DNA of 64,000 nt from Pyrenophora tritici-repentis (lineage: Eukaryota > Ascomycota > Dothideomycetes > Pleosporales > Pleosporaceae): contig NC_089399.1 of NCBI RefSeq assembly GCF_003171515.1, positions 3,348,001 through 3,412,000 of the forward strand, given 5' to 3'. A program made the translations under genes and the position numbers. The notes below the pieces were generated by a model. It made no database searches. It worked only from the letters and a program-made list of their open reading frames with translations, and was not told where the DNA came from. Position 1 is the first letter of the stretch; every line of letters begins with the position of its first letter. Shown in pieces: positions 23,408 through 35,468 of the stretch.

Positions 23408-25151
23408 TGTGGAAATGTGTGGAATAGTCTGTCGAAGACTAAGTGGCCTTTAATGCCGAAAGCAAGTGCGGGCGTAACTCTCTGGGAGCTCGCAATGTGT
23501 GGTGGAGTAGACGAAGCTCTCCGGGTATCGTAGAAAAGGAAACAAGGCGGATTGCTGTTGTTCCAGGTGAGGTAAGGAGGAAAGGCAAGAAGCGGTGGAA
23601 GGCCTAGGTTATATGCTGGCCAGTCGTGGAAGTATTTCGAAAGAACACCTTGCGATCTCGAATGCTAGCTCCGAAAGTGGCCTAGCGCCGAGCTTGCCCA
23701 TGGCGCTTTTGCCCCAACCGCCCGCATCAGCCTCAATTACTCTCGCATTTGATGCAACCTGGTACAGGACACGTGTAATTTAGCGGTGAAGTTCCATTCT
23801 ATTGCTATCGTGTTCATTTCTGTGACTCCGCAATTATCCACCTTTGTAGGCCCCCGAGTCCTGGTGCGCCAAAGAGTAGCAAGAACTAGCCACGGTAATG
23901 CTATCGCCGGTATCAATTTACCCCTCCATCTTAAGCGAACACCTTCCCAAACTCTATTTCGAGGCTCAGGGTACCATTGCAAGAGCGATGAGATGGATTG
24001 CGATCACTGGGACCGAATTATGGATTGCGAATTTCCGAAATGACCGTCAATCCCCACGTAATTTCATTGGCTTCTACTTGGTTCTTTGTTACAAGTGTCC
24101 TTTCGGATCCTTCCAAGATTGCCAGGCGGAGCTCCACGCCGCCACCGATCAAACATCACCATCGCAATGACTCTTCGTTCTAAATGCAACGTATTCACTG
24201 TGATGAATTACAGTCATGCGCACGGCCGATTGATTGTAGTCGCTGCCTTGGAAGGAGCAAGTCATGAATTGCCAAACTGGCCTTTCAGCATCCCGCACGG
24301 TCCTCCGAATCTTCTACACAACCATCCATGGGATTACCGAGGCGTTTCACCTCCACTCGATCAGTGTGTTGTATAGATTGTACAATTTCGACACGTGGAT
24401 GTAAAATGTGGCAACATTGCAAAAGACGACAACTGTCGTGATCTCTATAGTCGCCCTCGGTGGTCTACCGTGTCCTCTTGCCAACATACGTATTGCCTTT
24501 CATTTCTACAAAGATATCGCAAAAGACTTTGTACACTCTTACGCTTGAATCCACCCCTAGTGAAATACTGCACTGCAAACAATCTGCGTATTTCGAGAAC
24601 ATACACGCGCAGGAAACGTCATATTAGAGCATGTTTACACGGTTCCTGTAGAAAACTCTGCTGATGTATAAACAAGAGTATGGTATTTCGGAGCCCAGGA
24701 ACTGATGATGGAGCATGTGCCATACCAGAAAAGGCAGATACAGCGTTCCCGAACCACCTTTGAACCGCCATCCTCTAGAGTGGCATTTTAGCAATTATAA
24801 GGCAGCTCTAGCAGCTGCTACAATTAACACATGCGACCGAAGGTAACCTGAATGTCTGTCCTCGCGGCTTCACGCCAGCCGCTTAGTAATCGGCCAGCCT
24901 GATTGGCCGCGACGTGATCACAACGTCATGGATTCCGTGTACCTACTACCACCGCTGGCGGCGTTATTTACCTGATTATGTGGTAGTTGGTGATGCTTGC
25001 CATCGGATCTGAGGTATATAGGTTTTCAACGATGCTTCGTATTCGGTGCATCAAGACGCAGATCTCCCCGCTCGCCGCTCTTTCCCGAGACATCACGCTG
25101 CCCCTCAATCTGCCGTTAGTTACACAACTGCGGAGACGCTAGATACATAGC
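23408..25151. other. Divergent intergenic region
   Basis: Shared upstream region of BiP (minus) and the DUF1769 gene (plus). The sequence is AT-richer than the surrounding genes in its middle (about 23800-24700). No gene or RNA is recognised. One ACGT-core palindrome is listed separately. Confidence 0.5.
23769..23776. promoter_or_regulatory. ACACGTGT palindrome upstream of BiP
   Basis: An 8-bp ACGT-core palindrome lies about 360 bp before the BiP start codon. ACGT cores are bound by bZIP factors, including Hac1/XBP1 types that induce BiP during ER stress. One short match has weak weight. Confidence 0.25.
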
Positions 25152-26560
25152 ATGTCGGGCAACGTTGTGGATCCAGAAGCACGAGACAAGTACCTTTTGC
25201 AAGGTGTGTATTACATACCTACAACTACGTTTCTGACTGACGATTCTCAGTAACCGCCGGACCATCCTATGACCCCTCCCAACACCAACAAGTGTCAGTA
25301 AACGGCTCAGAGGCAACTCACATCGAAAGCGATATTCTATCGGCATGGGTGCGCGTCCGTATCAAGGACTATCATGGCCTACCTCGTGGTTCTCCGGCTT
25401 CATCAACGTACTTTCAGCACCCACAGCATACAGCTGACCGTTACTCCGTCGCCTACTCCTTCGTTCCGAAGAAAGACATGTCTGGTTCTGACCTGGTAAT
25501 GGGATTCGACTATGGTCACTCGATCAAGCATCAGTTGCCGCCAGGCTTCAAGTACGCAATGAAGATTGCAACCAGCCTGCTGGATCCAGGACTGTATTCC
25601 GATGCCTATTGTGACGAACCATACTTATATGGGCCTGCACTGTCAAGTTTCTTCGCATTTAGAATCGGCGAAACAATCAGCAAAGTCTCCGCCCAGGATC
25701 AACTAGCACAGCTAGAGAAAGAGTCGGACAATGTCATTGAAGAAGGCGCAGTAGGAAGTGGCAAAGAGGTCAGGGAAGCAGCTGGAATGCCCTCGAAATG
25801 GAAGAAACGAAGAAAGTACTACCTTAACACGCAAGCCTTGGCAAACTTTACATTTGAGAAAGATCGCGTGTACCACGCTGACTTCTTCAACCCACACTTG
25901 GACTTTGCGAACTTTGCATTAAGGCTCCCTGGATTCTCTATCTCAGTAGCGAAGTATGTGGACGAGAAGACGCATCATTTGAGATATGTGCTCCGGAACC
26001 GGCGTACAGAAGAAGTGCTATTTGTGGTCTTCTTCAAGTTGTTGTTCGGGAAGGAACTCGATGAAACTTTAGAGCGGGAGAAGAGCCGGGAGAATGCACC
26101 AGCTGTGGCGGAGAATACGGCTCCGGTTGACGGACCGAGAAAAGAAGGCACAGGCCACGATGAGCTCACAAAGGTGTGTGCTGCTGAAGAGGCTGAACGG
26201 CAGGCTGAATTGCGTGCTTCACAACCCCAACCTTCGCCTGGAGAATCCGCCACAGCGAGAGATTCGAAATTAGAACCTGCTGCGGCGCCAGCTTCAGCAG
26301 CAACTGACTACGACAAAGACCATGAAGACCAGAGCTACATTGGTCAAGCATCTGCAGCGGCAACGAGCCTCGCAAACACCATGACAGCGGTGTACACGGC
26401 CTTTGGCTTTGGTAACTTCTCGTCTTCATCTTCAGAACCTGACAGCTCGAGCAGAAGCAGCTCACCGCGTCCCGAAAATCGAACGATGGCGGCAGAGATT
26501 GATGGGATGGATGACGAAAAGGTGGAACGCTACTTGCAGAGCAGGCATAAAAGTTCATGA
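25152..26560 (+). CDS. DUF1769 (Duc1-like) protein
   Basis: Predicted 453-residue member of the fungal DUF1769 family. Fission yeast Duc1, a member, binds PI(4,5)P2 at the plasma membrane. Exon 1 (25152-25203) and exon 2 (from 25251) are joined across a 47-nt phase-1 intron. The DUF1769 core carries RYSVAYSFVPKKDMSG, LVMGFDYGHSIKHQLPPG, LLDPGLYSDAYCDEPYLYGP, and further on RVYHADFFNPHLDFANFALRLPGF. The C-terminal ~150 residues are acidic, Ser/Ala-rich and disordered, with a short predicted helix ATSLANTMTAVYTAFGFG. No signal peptide. A lipid-binding role is by family analogy only. Confidence 0.85.
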
Positions 26561-27671
26561 GACTCTCCGACGTGGTTCCGGAGCAGAGCAGATTAAGACT
26601 GTGTAGCCGTCGTACTGGCCAGGTTCGTATGACCTGGTGGTTGTTTCGCCAATGGCCATGTCCCAAGACCACTGATACCCAGTAAGGTCTCAGCTACGAC
26701 CATGGCTTGCCTTTAAAGTTCATAATTTCTCTTATAATCATGGGCCGATGCAAGGAAGACGAATACCAAGCAATTTTACGGAGCCCGGCTAAGTGTCCAG
26801 AGAAGGCAGCTCGTGTGCTTGTTGACATGTCACTCATGTCTCTGGTAGCTGCTAACCGCCATCATGGTTTCAACAATCGCAAACACTATGCGCAAAAGGC
26901 ACCTATCAAGGTGGGAAACCAGCTTCAGGGAAGGTGAGTAAGCCAAAGCAGCACCTTACCGCCGTCGGAAAGTGCCAAACGACAGTATGATAGGTTGTCT
27001 GCTTTCTTAGTGGCCTCAGGTGGGGCACGGAGGCTCGGGCACTCGGCCCCACGTGCATCTCGAAGCCGATGAAACCTCGGGGCTGTCTTTCTGACACACC
27101 CTCTGTACCGAACAGGTATTCGTACGGCAACAATACACGAACCCCATGACGCATAGCCGTAGGCGTGGCGTCCATCGTCGCCCTCAATTCGAGCCGGACT
27201 GCAATATAGTTGGGCGCCTTGGTGTAATTAAGCTTACGGTAGCTTATAAAAATGCACTGACGATCTGCGTACCGGAAGCAGAAGCTTCCATGGCACTAGC
27301 GATATGTGTTGTAAAAGACGCTCACTGGACACTTTTGATTCGACAGACCATGTGCGGAATGGTAGTGATTCATCGGCCTGTACCTTCCCGCGAGCTGCGG
27401 GTATCTGTGTTCCAGTCAAACGCGTCTTGCGGCACTTGTTGTGGCGCGGATTCATGCGTTGCCGGATGGGGTACTACCTCTTTATGTATCTAGACATGTC
27501 ATCTTTGGGGCAAGTCAGCTTGGTGAAAAACTTTCCTCCACATGATTACCTTTCCGCAATTTGCACAATTCGGCCCTTTGCAACGACGCAGTAATGATGA
27601 TAAGCGCCTGTCTGGACCTCGCGCTCTTGTGCCATCCTGTCCTCGCTCTCCTCACCATTCAACGACCGAAA
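26561..27671. other. Intergenic region
   Basis: 3' flank of the DUF1769 gene and promoter of the secreted protein that follows. Short open frames are present without recognisable content. An in-frame ATG lies upstream of the chosen start of the next gene (27597). Confidence 0.5.
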
Positions 27672-28654
27672 ATGCAGGCGCAAGAATCGAGATGGCAGTA
27701 CTTTCTCTTCAGCTTTTTGTTGCTGCTAGGCATACGCTATGCCAGTAGTACGCCCACCGAGGAGCACGCCTTCCTTGGAACTGCTCGAAGCGTTTGCCAG
27801 TCTGTCGATCAACCAAACCCAATCGCAGCATTGTACCCGAACAATGCGACAGGAACACTGAACGGCACAATTTCAGTACTACCAATTCCATTGGAACTTG
27901 CCCGCCAACTCATCCCGTCGAATACCAAAATTCTGGAACACGCCTACCGACATCTCCTGCCTTGGTTCCCGGAGGGCATGTATCCGGCCATACTTCAGGC
28001 AGTGCACGACCACGACGTACAAGCTTCGGGATTCCACGTACCCGATTTTTCGGTAAGTACTTGTTCGCACTTGCACGCGTAGCCAGCGCTGACATGATTT
28101 AGCGCGCGGGCATTGAGTTTCCCTTTCTCGACCTCCTCGGCGACGGAAGCACGTCGTTCAGATGGGTGCCATCCATGCTCATGTCAGCTGACAATGCCAT
28201 CGCTCTGAAAGGTGCAGCTGACTACGGCACCAACACGTTCCCCGCATCCTTTGATCCCTCCTGCGACGCCTACCGCGCGGTCCCCGACGCCAAAGACCCT
28301 GGAACGACTTTCTTCGGCGCCCAAAGCGTAAATTCCAGCGCTGCGTCCATTACGTCGGAATTTTCCCTCACGGATGAGGAATCGCTTCTTCCGATTAGCT
28401 TCTTCGTAAATGTCACCAACCAGGTCATCTTCGCTGATGGCAAATCTTGCGATAACATGATCCGCCTCTTCAACACCAGCGTCACCACTGCCCCCAACAA
28501 GATCGAGCGCGTCAAAGGAAGCGTTCGCGCCAAGATCTCGCCGTTTAAGGAGGATCAGTACTGGCAGGATGTTTGCGGTATCCGGCTAGACACCGCCTTT
28601 ATCGAGAACAACTACCTGCCCTGCGAAAACTTCCGCGGCTACGGAACTGGGTAG
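27672..28654 (+). CDS. Secreted acetoacetate-decarboxylase-like protein
   Basis: Predicted 310-residue secreted protein. I start it at the Met giving a clean signal peptide (WQYFLFSFLLLLGIRYASS); an in-frame Met 25 codons earlier would bury it. Exons 27672-28052 and 28103-28654 flank a 50-nt phase-0 intron that joins HVPDFS to RAGIEFPFLDLLGDG. The pattern LPIPLELARQLIPSNT and the later GAADYGTNTFPASFDP resemble fungal extracellular proteins with the acetoacetate decarboxylase fold, although the Schiff-base lysine environment is not clearly visible. Several N-glycosylation sequons (NAT, NGT, NSS, NVT, NTS) and Cys pairs support secretion. The fold is a moderate-confidence call; enzymatic function is not claimed. 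Confidence 0.72.
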
Positions 28655-29850
28655 GACTAGGCGCGATAGAAAAGCATTTAGAAAGCGGGAACATTTGAGG
28701 AGGAAATCTTTTGAGATGTGGCGTGTCTGTCTTTGTAAGAATAGACACACGATCACTACTACGGCTTTGTTTTTTTGGCTAAAAAACAGCGGAATCTTTG
28801 CGCGCGCGAAACGATACCCTTTTTTGCGCTACGACTATTTGGCGAGCAAGCAAGCAGTACGATTTGTATATAGTTTGAAAATGAATGGATATCTTGATTC
28901 ATCAATTAGAATTTTCTTGATACACATGCACCGCCACAATTACAACTACAACTATCCCCCAGAAACCAATTCACTCCAAGAAATCTCCCCTCCAGCCCAT
29001 CTTCTTACCCTGCGCTGCTCTGCATCTTCCCACATCACCCTGCGCCGCCCACGTATCCACCCATGCGTGCGCATACGTACACCCATACTCTCACACCATC
29101 CTCACACCATCTTCACACATGCTCACTACTTACACAACTACCGAGACCAATTACCTACATCAAGCACTTCCCAGCCGGGTCGACGCGACGCAACAACCCT
29201 ACCTCAAGGCTTACTCCATCCCCCCCTGGCCGGTCGCATCTTTCTTCTGTTCTTCATTCCGTCCTCCTTCCGCTGCTTACCTACCTCGTAATCACCCAAT
29301 TGGGGAATGTCGGTCGTAATCCGTTTAGAATTTGGGGTCTCCTTGCGTCGTGGTACGAAGAATTGCCTGCCCCCAGAACCCGTGCTAATCCCCAATGCCG
29401 GAATACGCGTCTGAGGGATGGCAAATGCCGAATCTATCCTTGTCTGTGCTTTGTGTGTCTGTGTGTGAGACAGCCAAACTCGGTAATGCGGGGAGGAACA
29501 GGCCACGATGCAGCAACGTAGGCATGAAACCGACGTCATGCATGATGGTGTCTGCGCACGGAGGTTTTTGGGCTGGGGAGATGCATGGAGGAGGTAGGTG
29601 TAAGGCATGACATTTTCTTTCTCAAGAAAGGTTGGTGGGATTGGTGGGATTGTGTAATTTGGTGTAGGGATGGAGAGAGGGAGAGGTATAGTTGTGGTTT
29701 CAGCTGTGGAGATTGTGTAGAGGGTTTTTGATACTACTATTTACTAGTAGTGGTAGCAGTGACAGCTACGATATACACGTAGAACAACAAGCACATCTCC
29801 CACGAAATTCGGGGTATGAAACTTAATTCCATATTCACACCCTCCACGAC
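28655..29850. other. Convergent intergenic region
   Basis: 3' flanks of the secreted protein gene and GPI16. It contains a run rich in CAC/TCACAC near 29020-29130. No gene or structured RNA is recognised. Confidence 0.5.
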
Positions 29851-31648
29851 CTACTTCCCCAACATCGCCTTCACTCTCCCCAGCTTAGCCAACACCACAC
29901 CCTTCAACCCCCCTGCAGCCATCGCAGGCACCTCATCCACGCCCACAAACCTCCGTACCAGGATGTTGAAAATATTGCCAAAACCCAGCGCCATGACTGT
30001 ACTAGTAAGAATAATGACGTTATACGGCATACTGAAATCCGGCGTGGGGAGAGGAAGCAGCAACGAAGTCGTACGTATGTAAACGCCCTTTTCGTCTCCA
30101 GTTTGGGGAGACAGGATACGAATAACAGCAGGCGCAACATCGAAGCCTCGATTTGCATCTGGCGGGTACTCTGTGTATCTCAGGATAGCCTTTTCAAAGT
30201 CGTAGGTGAGTGTTAGAGTGGAGCTAGGGGGGATGACCATGCGGAGTTCGAGGTGGGTGCCGCGTTTGCGGTCGACGGCGGGGCGGTAGTAAGTTTCCCT
30301 AATTGGGCTCTCGTCTGTGGTGTCGACGTGGGCTTTTAGGGTGTGGAGGTAGGGCTTCATGAACCAGGGGAGAGACTCCAGGTAGACGAGTTCTACGGCT
30401 TCGGTGGCGGAGGGATTGCGGATGACGGCTTGGGTGCTGCCTCGCTCTTGGCCGTGGCCGTTGATGGATCTTGCGGCGAAGACTAGAGGGTCCGGGCGGA
30501 CGAGGCCGGTTGTCATTTTTTGCTCTGGGAGGACAAGGTCGAAGTCTGTGCCGATGGGGAGTTTATAACAGCGTAGTGTGTCTGATGCTAGTCTGGACTC
30601 ACTGAAGTAACCAGTGGTATTTACTTCGACGGTGCGTTCCGGAGGTGTGTTGATGCAGAAGTTGCTGGTCTCGATTCCACTGTTGTCGATCAATGGACAG
30701 GCTCCTCTAAGCGGTCTTCCAAAGACCTCCTCTAATGTCCACCCAGGCTCGGTGCCCTTGTGTAGTGGGTAACAGGTATCATGTGCATTATAGTGCTTTG
30801 AAGTGTCGCATTCCATTTGCTCGATTGGAAGAGGTCGCGGAATTGGGTTGTCTTTTGGGCGCTTGGCTCTTGCAATGTCCAGAACCATGTCCACACTCTG
30901 CTCTATTTCGATTGAACAGCTAGAGCTACCCTCTTCGCATGTTGGACGCACGTCTATAGCCATAGTCTGGAATGACGCATCGAATAGCTTGTGTCCGTCC
31001 AGAAGGCTGGATACACCTGCCTTTCCCTTGCATGGTAACAGCTTTAGGAAAGGTGTCAGGTTCTCGGTACAGACGACTTCGTGGGGAAGCGTGCCGTGAA
31101 GAAGATGGAGGTTCGATGTGTTCGAGTGCTGACCTTCGGGGTCAAATGACATGACGGGACGTATAGTCTTGGTAGCATCGATGAAGTTGATAGAGGCACA
31201 GAAGAGGCCAGACAAGGCATTGGTGAGCTTCAACCATCGGGCGAATGCTCTGTTCTGGTCAGCGCAAGTCTTGTACGTATTCACAGAAGCCATACTCGTC
31301 CTCATTGCCGGCTTCCACCCAGGCCCACAGCTCGACACCTGTGCCTCCTTCTCTTGCTCCGCTCCATGGCCGCTGGCCCCAATTCTCAGCATCCCATCGA
31401 CCAACACTAAATCTCAGGTGGAGTTCCTTTGTATGCGCATGTTGCAGAATTTGTCCAAAGGATCGCGGAAAGTAGCGGAAGTTCTGCTGTTCGAATGCAG
31501 CTGCACTCTCGTTACTCCGGAAATTGAACGAGGCCAAAAGAGTGTCCTGAGGAAGAGGGCGGAGGAGAAGTCGCTCGCTATAGTCTGAGCCAGCAGTGAC
31601 GGATGCTACTAGGCAATTGAGCAACAAGAAGAAAAGAGACGAGAGCAT
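29851..31648 (-). CDS. GPI16: GPI transamidase subunit Gpi16/PIG-T
   Basis: Predicted 583-residue ER membrane subunit of the GPI transamidase, which transfers GPI anchors to proteins. Exon 1 31296-31648 and exon 2 29851-31249 flank a 46-nt intron; splicing joins WAWVEAGNED to EAFARWLKLTNALSGLFCASIN, matching PIG-T. The signal peptide is MLSSLFFLLLNCLVASVTAG; I chose this Met over one nine codons upstream (31675) because it starts the hydrophobic core directly. The luminal domain contains HLRFSVGRWDAENWGQRPW, an internal YYRPAVDRKRGTHLELRM and a conserved Cys (SSLLDGHKLF .. PTCEEGSSSC). One C-terminal transmembrane segment (IILTSTVMALGFGNIFNIL) precedes a short basic tail. It is divergent from LUC7 by about 200 bp. 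Confidence 0.95.
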
Positions 31649-31857
31649 TTCAGCATTGTAGCGCTCCCTACGCAAGAATGACAGCTGGCGGCCGAGGTTT
31701 GATGGTGCGAAGTGAGGGTGAAGGGCGACGCACGTGTGATCGGCCGGGCGCCATGGGTACTTGGCACTGCCGCGGTCGCGATTTCTTTTGACAATACACT
31801 CACCCTACCAGCTCTCCACATCACGGCTCCACCAATCAACAACAAACGGTAGACATC

Positions 31858-32826
31858 ATGGCTGCCGCAGAGACGCGTCGACTACTTGGTATGTTTAATT
31901 CCTGAGATTAATTGTGCGCCCCTACTAACAGTATTCCAGAGCAGCTTATGGGTGAGCAGCTTATGAGCGGAACCGACCAGCGCGCGCCTCAGCTTCCAAT
32001 CACCGACCCCAAGGTCTGCCGCTCCTATCTTGTCGGAAACTGCCCTCATGATCTCTTCACAAACACTAAGAACGAACTGGGGCCCTGCCCTAAGGTGCAC
32101 AACGAAGCGCTCAAGGCCGAGTATGCCGACGCCAGCGATGATCAGAAGCGCAGATGGGGCTTTGACTTCGACTATATGCGCGACATGCAGCATCACATTG
32201 ACAGTTGCAACCGCAAGATAGAGTCCGCCCAGCGCCGCTTAGAAAAGACGCCCGAGGAGATCCGACAGACCAACGCTCTCGTAAGTAGCTTGGACCGCTA
32301 GCTTGGACTTTACACTAACACTACCCAGCTCAAAGCCATTCACGAACTCGAGAAATCAATCGAAGCCGGCATGCTCGAGATTAAAATCATGGGCGAGGAA
32401 GGCATGGTTAACATGGCCGTGCAGGAATTTACAAAGATCCGCTACAAGAAGGCGGAAAAGGAAGAGCGTGAGCGCGAGCTTAGGGCCCTTTCGGATACTG
32501 GCGGTCCCTCTGGGCACCAGAAGCTTCAAGTATGCGATGTTTGCGGTGCGTATCTTAGTCGGTTGGACAATGATCGTCGTCTAGCAGACCACTTTTACGG
32601 CAAGATGCATCTTGGCTATGCCCAAATGCGCAAGTCTTACGATGCCCTGACCAAGGAGCTCAAGGACAGGCCGCAACCCGGCCGCAACTCATACACTCCC
32701 TCGGGTGGCGACATGGACCGAGGCGGCGGCGGTGGAGGATGGGGAGGTGGCGGTTACGGAGGCGGCGGTGGCTTCCGCGGCGGGCGAGGAAATCGTCGTG
32801 GTGGTGGCAGAAGAGGCGCTTGGTAA
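31858..32826 (+). CDS. LUC7: U1 snRNP protein Luc7
   Basis: Predicted 289-residue Luc7, a U1 snRNP component that stabilises 5' splice-site recognition. Three exons: 31858-31888, 31940-32280, 32329-32826 (introns 51 and 48 nt). The first intron has two nearby AG candidates; the second gives the conserved LLEQLMG. Zinc finger 1 (CRSYLVGNCPHDLF .. CPKVH) is of CCCH type. A long coiled coil follows, then zinc finger 2 (CDVCGAYLSRLDNDRRLADH, then H in GKMH) of C2H2 type. The tail is Gly-rich with RGG-like ends (FRGGRGNRRGGGRRG) instead of the RS tail of animal Luc7-like proteins. Confidence 0.96.
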
Positions 32827-33536
32827 TCTTCTCTGGATTTCGGCGTTAAGGTGTGTGTATATGCGATTCCCAAAATGCGTGGCTTACTACAGACTCTTCC
32901 GCGACTATGCGGTAACTGTACCACAACTGCCGACTTTGGAGCCCCAAAGGGCAATTTGAGTCTTGAGACAGTCCAATCAGAAATGTACGCTTTCTCCAAC
33001 ATGCAACTTGACATGCTTCTAACCATCATCAAGGGATTCATGTGCGACTGCCGAGCTCTATCGGACAACACTGACCTTTTTTTCTGTTTGTCACCCTCAT
33101 AGGTGAGTAGCGGCTGTTGTGACTTGCGACCATACGCATGCTTTTTTTTTGAGGTTTCGACGTCCACATGCACAAGGAATGCTTACTAGATGTGATCCTT
33201 TTGGGATCTCTTTCTCGCATTGCGTGTCATGGTAAGTCATGAACACGGGCGTCTCAATCCACGTTTCTGTACTGGTCATTACGTAGTTCCTTGGAACACT
33301 GCTGGAGACAAAGTTGAAACACCTAATTCCCGAAGCTTTCTTGCTGGGTTGTACAATCCCCCTCGTGCTCTACGCCTCTGGAATGTATCTTGGCTAAGAA
33401 ATTTGCCATTTCAAATCTACGTCTCCCTTTCTTGAGGCGAATCAACCGAGGAACTATAGACTTTGTAGTATATAATACCACGGCCACGCCAAACTTGTCA
33501 TCATTTTCACTTTGCAAGCAGACTGTACAACTCATC
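32827..33536. other. Intergenic region
   Basis: 3' flank of LUC7 and the region before the protease pseudogene. It has two T-rich runs, near 33077 and 33142. Nothing else is seen. Confidence 0.5.
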
Positions 33537-34373
33537 ATGCATCCTCTACTTCTATTCAGCGTCCTCATCACCACCTTAATCCACCAAGCCACCGCACTGA
33601 GCCGTAGAGCCCCAACACACATCGCAAGTGAGTTCCCACATCTCCAAGGCAAAAGAGAGACCTTGACTCACAAACCCCCCCACAGTAACCCCCAACTTCC
33701 TCCCCCCTCACAACCGTCCCCTACGCCCACCACCTCATCCCGCCTTCGTCCCTCCACCTTGCCCACCACCGCCACAACAACACCAACAACTCCACCATAC
33801 ATGCCCGTCAACGCCCCTTCCCCACCGCACCCCTCCAAATACCTCTCCTCACCCTCGGCGGGCGCATCTACATAACCACCATAACCATCTCCTCGCAGCT
33901 CTTCTCCGTTGTGCTTGACACAGGTAGCTCAGACACCTGGGTCACTTCCTCCTCTTTTCGCTGTCTCGATTCAGTATCCTACGCCGTCATTGATACACAG
34001 TACTGTGGTTTTAACCGCACTTTTGACACGAGCAGTTCAAGGACGTGGAGGGAGGTGGAAGGGTGGCAGTTTGGTGTTAACTATACTGGGGGAGAGTTTC
34101 TTGTTGGGGAGTTGGGGTGGGATATCTTAGGTGTGGGTGGGGATGGAGGAAAGGGAAGACTGAGTGTTAATCAAACGGTGGGGGTTGTGGAGAGTGAGTT
34201 TTGGGTTGGTGATGGTATTAGTTCTGGACTCATGGGGTTGGCGTATTCGGCGTTGGTGAGTGGGGCGAGGGAGTTGAGGTATAGGAGTGTTATGGTCAGT
34301 CTGTGAGTTTTTCGTCTCCTTGCTTCTCTTCATTCCCACATGTCTCCAGTAACAAAAACAAAAAAATAAATAC

Positions 34374-34379
34374 AAAAAA
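34374..34379 (-). terminator. RNA polymerase III T-run terminator
   Basis: Six T on the minus strand start four bases after the tRNA 3' end, with more T-runs behind. This is the usual Pol III stop and supports a transcribed tRNA gene. Confidence 0.75.
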
Positions 34380-34382
34380 TAG

Positions 34383-34499
34383 TGGGCCCACCGCGGATCG
34401 AACGCGGGTCTCTCGCAATTCGGCATGGGGGGAAGTGGAGGGGAGGAAGGGAGGGGAAGGGGATTGAATGCGAGTATTCTGCCACTGAACTATGGGCCC
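34383..34499 (-). tRNA. Intron-containing tRNA gene, isotype unclear
   Basis: Cloverleaf on the minus strand: acceptor GGGCCCA/TGGGCCC (7 of 7 pairs), D arm GTTC..GAAT, anticodon stem CTCGC/GCGAG, T arm CCGCG-TTCGATC-CGCGG, discriminator A. The A box (TAGTTCAGTGG) and B box (GTTCGATCC) fit Pol III promoters and a six-T terminator follows. The length of 117 nt implies a pyrimidine-rich intron of about 46 nt in the anticodon loop. If it is cut at the canonical 37/38 site the loop reads ATTCAAT, giving anticodon TCA, which would read UGA. The body resembles glycine tRNAs, so non-canonical splicing or a changed anticodon is possible. The structure is convincing; the isotype is not. Confidence 0.82.
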
Positions 34500-35468
34500 T
34501 TGGTTTGTGTACTTTGATGGAAGAATGTGCGTTTGTTATGAATATATACCTTCTTTCTTTGAAGGCTTAGTTATGGTGAAATGGGCACGGCGATCACACG
34601 GAGATCAAGTTTGCTAATGTGTATGGCGATGTTAGAACACAAGCAACATCCCAACCCCAAATCTTCAGCCTGGCACTCGACCACACTACAGACGGAAACT
34701 CCAGTCCAGGCGGCCAGCTAGCTATCGGTGGTATACCTAACGTGCAGCATGATGGCAACTGGGTCACCGTGCCTATCCAACCGATTGCGAAAAACGTCTA
34801 CGCATATTACGCTATCAACATCGATGGCTTCGATATCACATCACCAATATCTTCTCCGTGACAACACAAGCGAAAACCCAGCTTCTTAAAACGCACATGG
34901 GGCATCCTCACAACCTGGACTTCCACCTCCACCTCCACCAAACGCTCCATCATATCCTCCCCCACCCTCACAATCCTCGACTCCGGATCCTCTCTCTTCT
35001 AACTGCCTGACGAAATCGCTGATCGCATCGCCTCGCTCTTCAGTCCACCTGCTGTGTTCAATGCGAATGCTGGGACATGGGTTGTTGCTTGCGATGCAGC
35101 TGCGCTCCGGGTGGGTATTGTTATTGACGGCTAGAGCTTCTACATTGCTGAGGATGATTTAATGAATCGGGGTCCTGGGGCGGCTGGTGGGCCGGGTGTG
35201 GGTGCGTCTGAGGGCATGTGTGTGCTGGCTACGCAGAGGGCGGGTGGAGGTAGTTGTGTACTAGGCGATAGTTGGTTGAAGGGGGTGCTTGTTGTTTTTG
35301 ATTTGGGGGGGGAATGAAGTTAGTGTTGTTGGGAGGAGTTATTAGGTGGGATAGTGGGAGAGGGGATGGGCTGGGCTGGGTTAGAGGGACGGGAGGGGGG
35401 TGTTTGTTTAGATCATAGCATGGTAAAGGAAAGAGAGTTGACGATTATTTGAAAAAATCCCATCTTTC

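Larger units (their letters stand above)
33537..35345 (+). pseudogene. Decayed secreted aspartyl protease
   Basis: Remnant of a secreted pepsin-type aspartic protease. A signal peptide (MHPLLLFSVLITTLIHQATA) opens it and an intron with GTGAGT..CACAG follows. The active-site strand is VVLDTGSSDTW and the second motif LTILDSGSS is present. Breaks are several: after the first intron the conserved frame (VPYAHHLIPPSSLHLAHH) is out of step with exon 1. In-frame stops then occur at 34859 (TGA), 35000 (TAA, right after the second Asp motif) and 35132 (TAG). An eight-G run near 35306 shifts the last residues. An antisense tRNA gene sits in the middle, in what looks like an intron. The first stop could fall in an unrecognised intron, but the other breaks cannot all be avoided. 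Homopolymer shifts could partly be sequencing errors. Confidence 0.8.
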
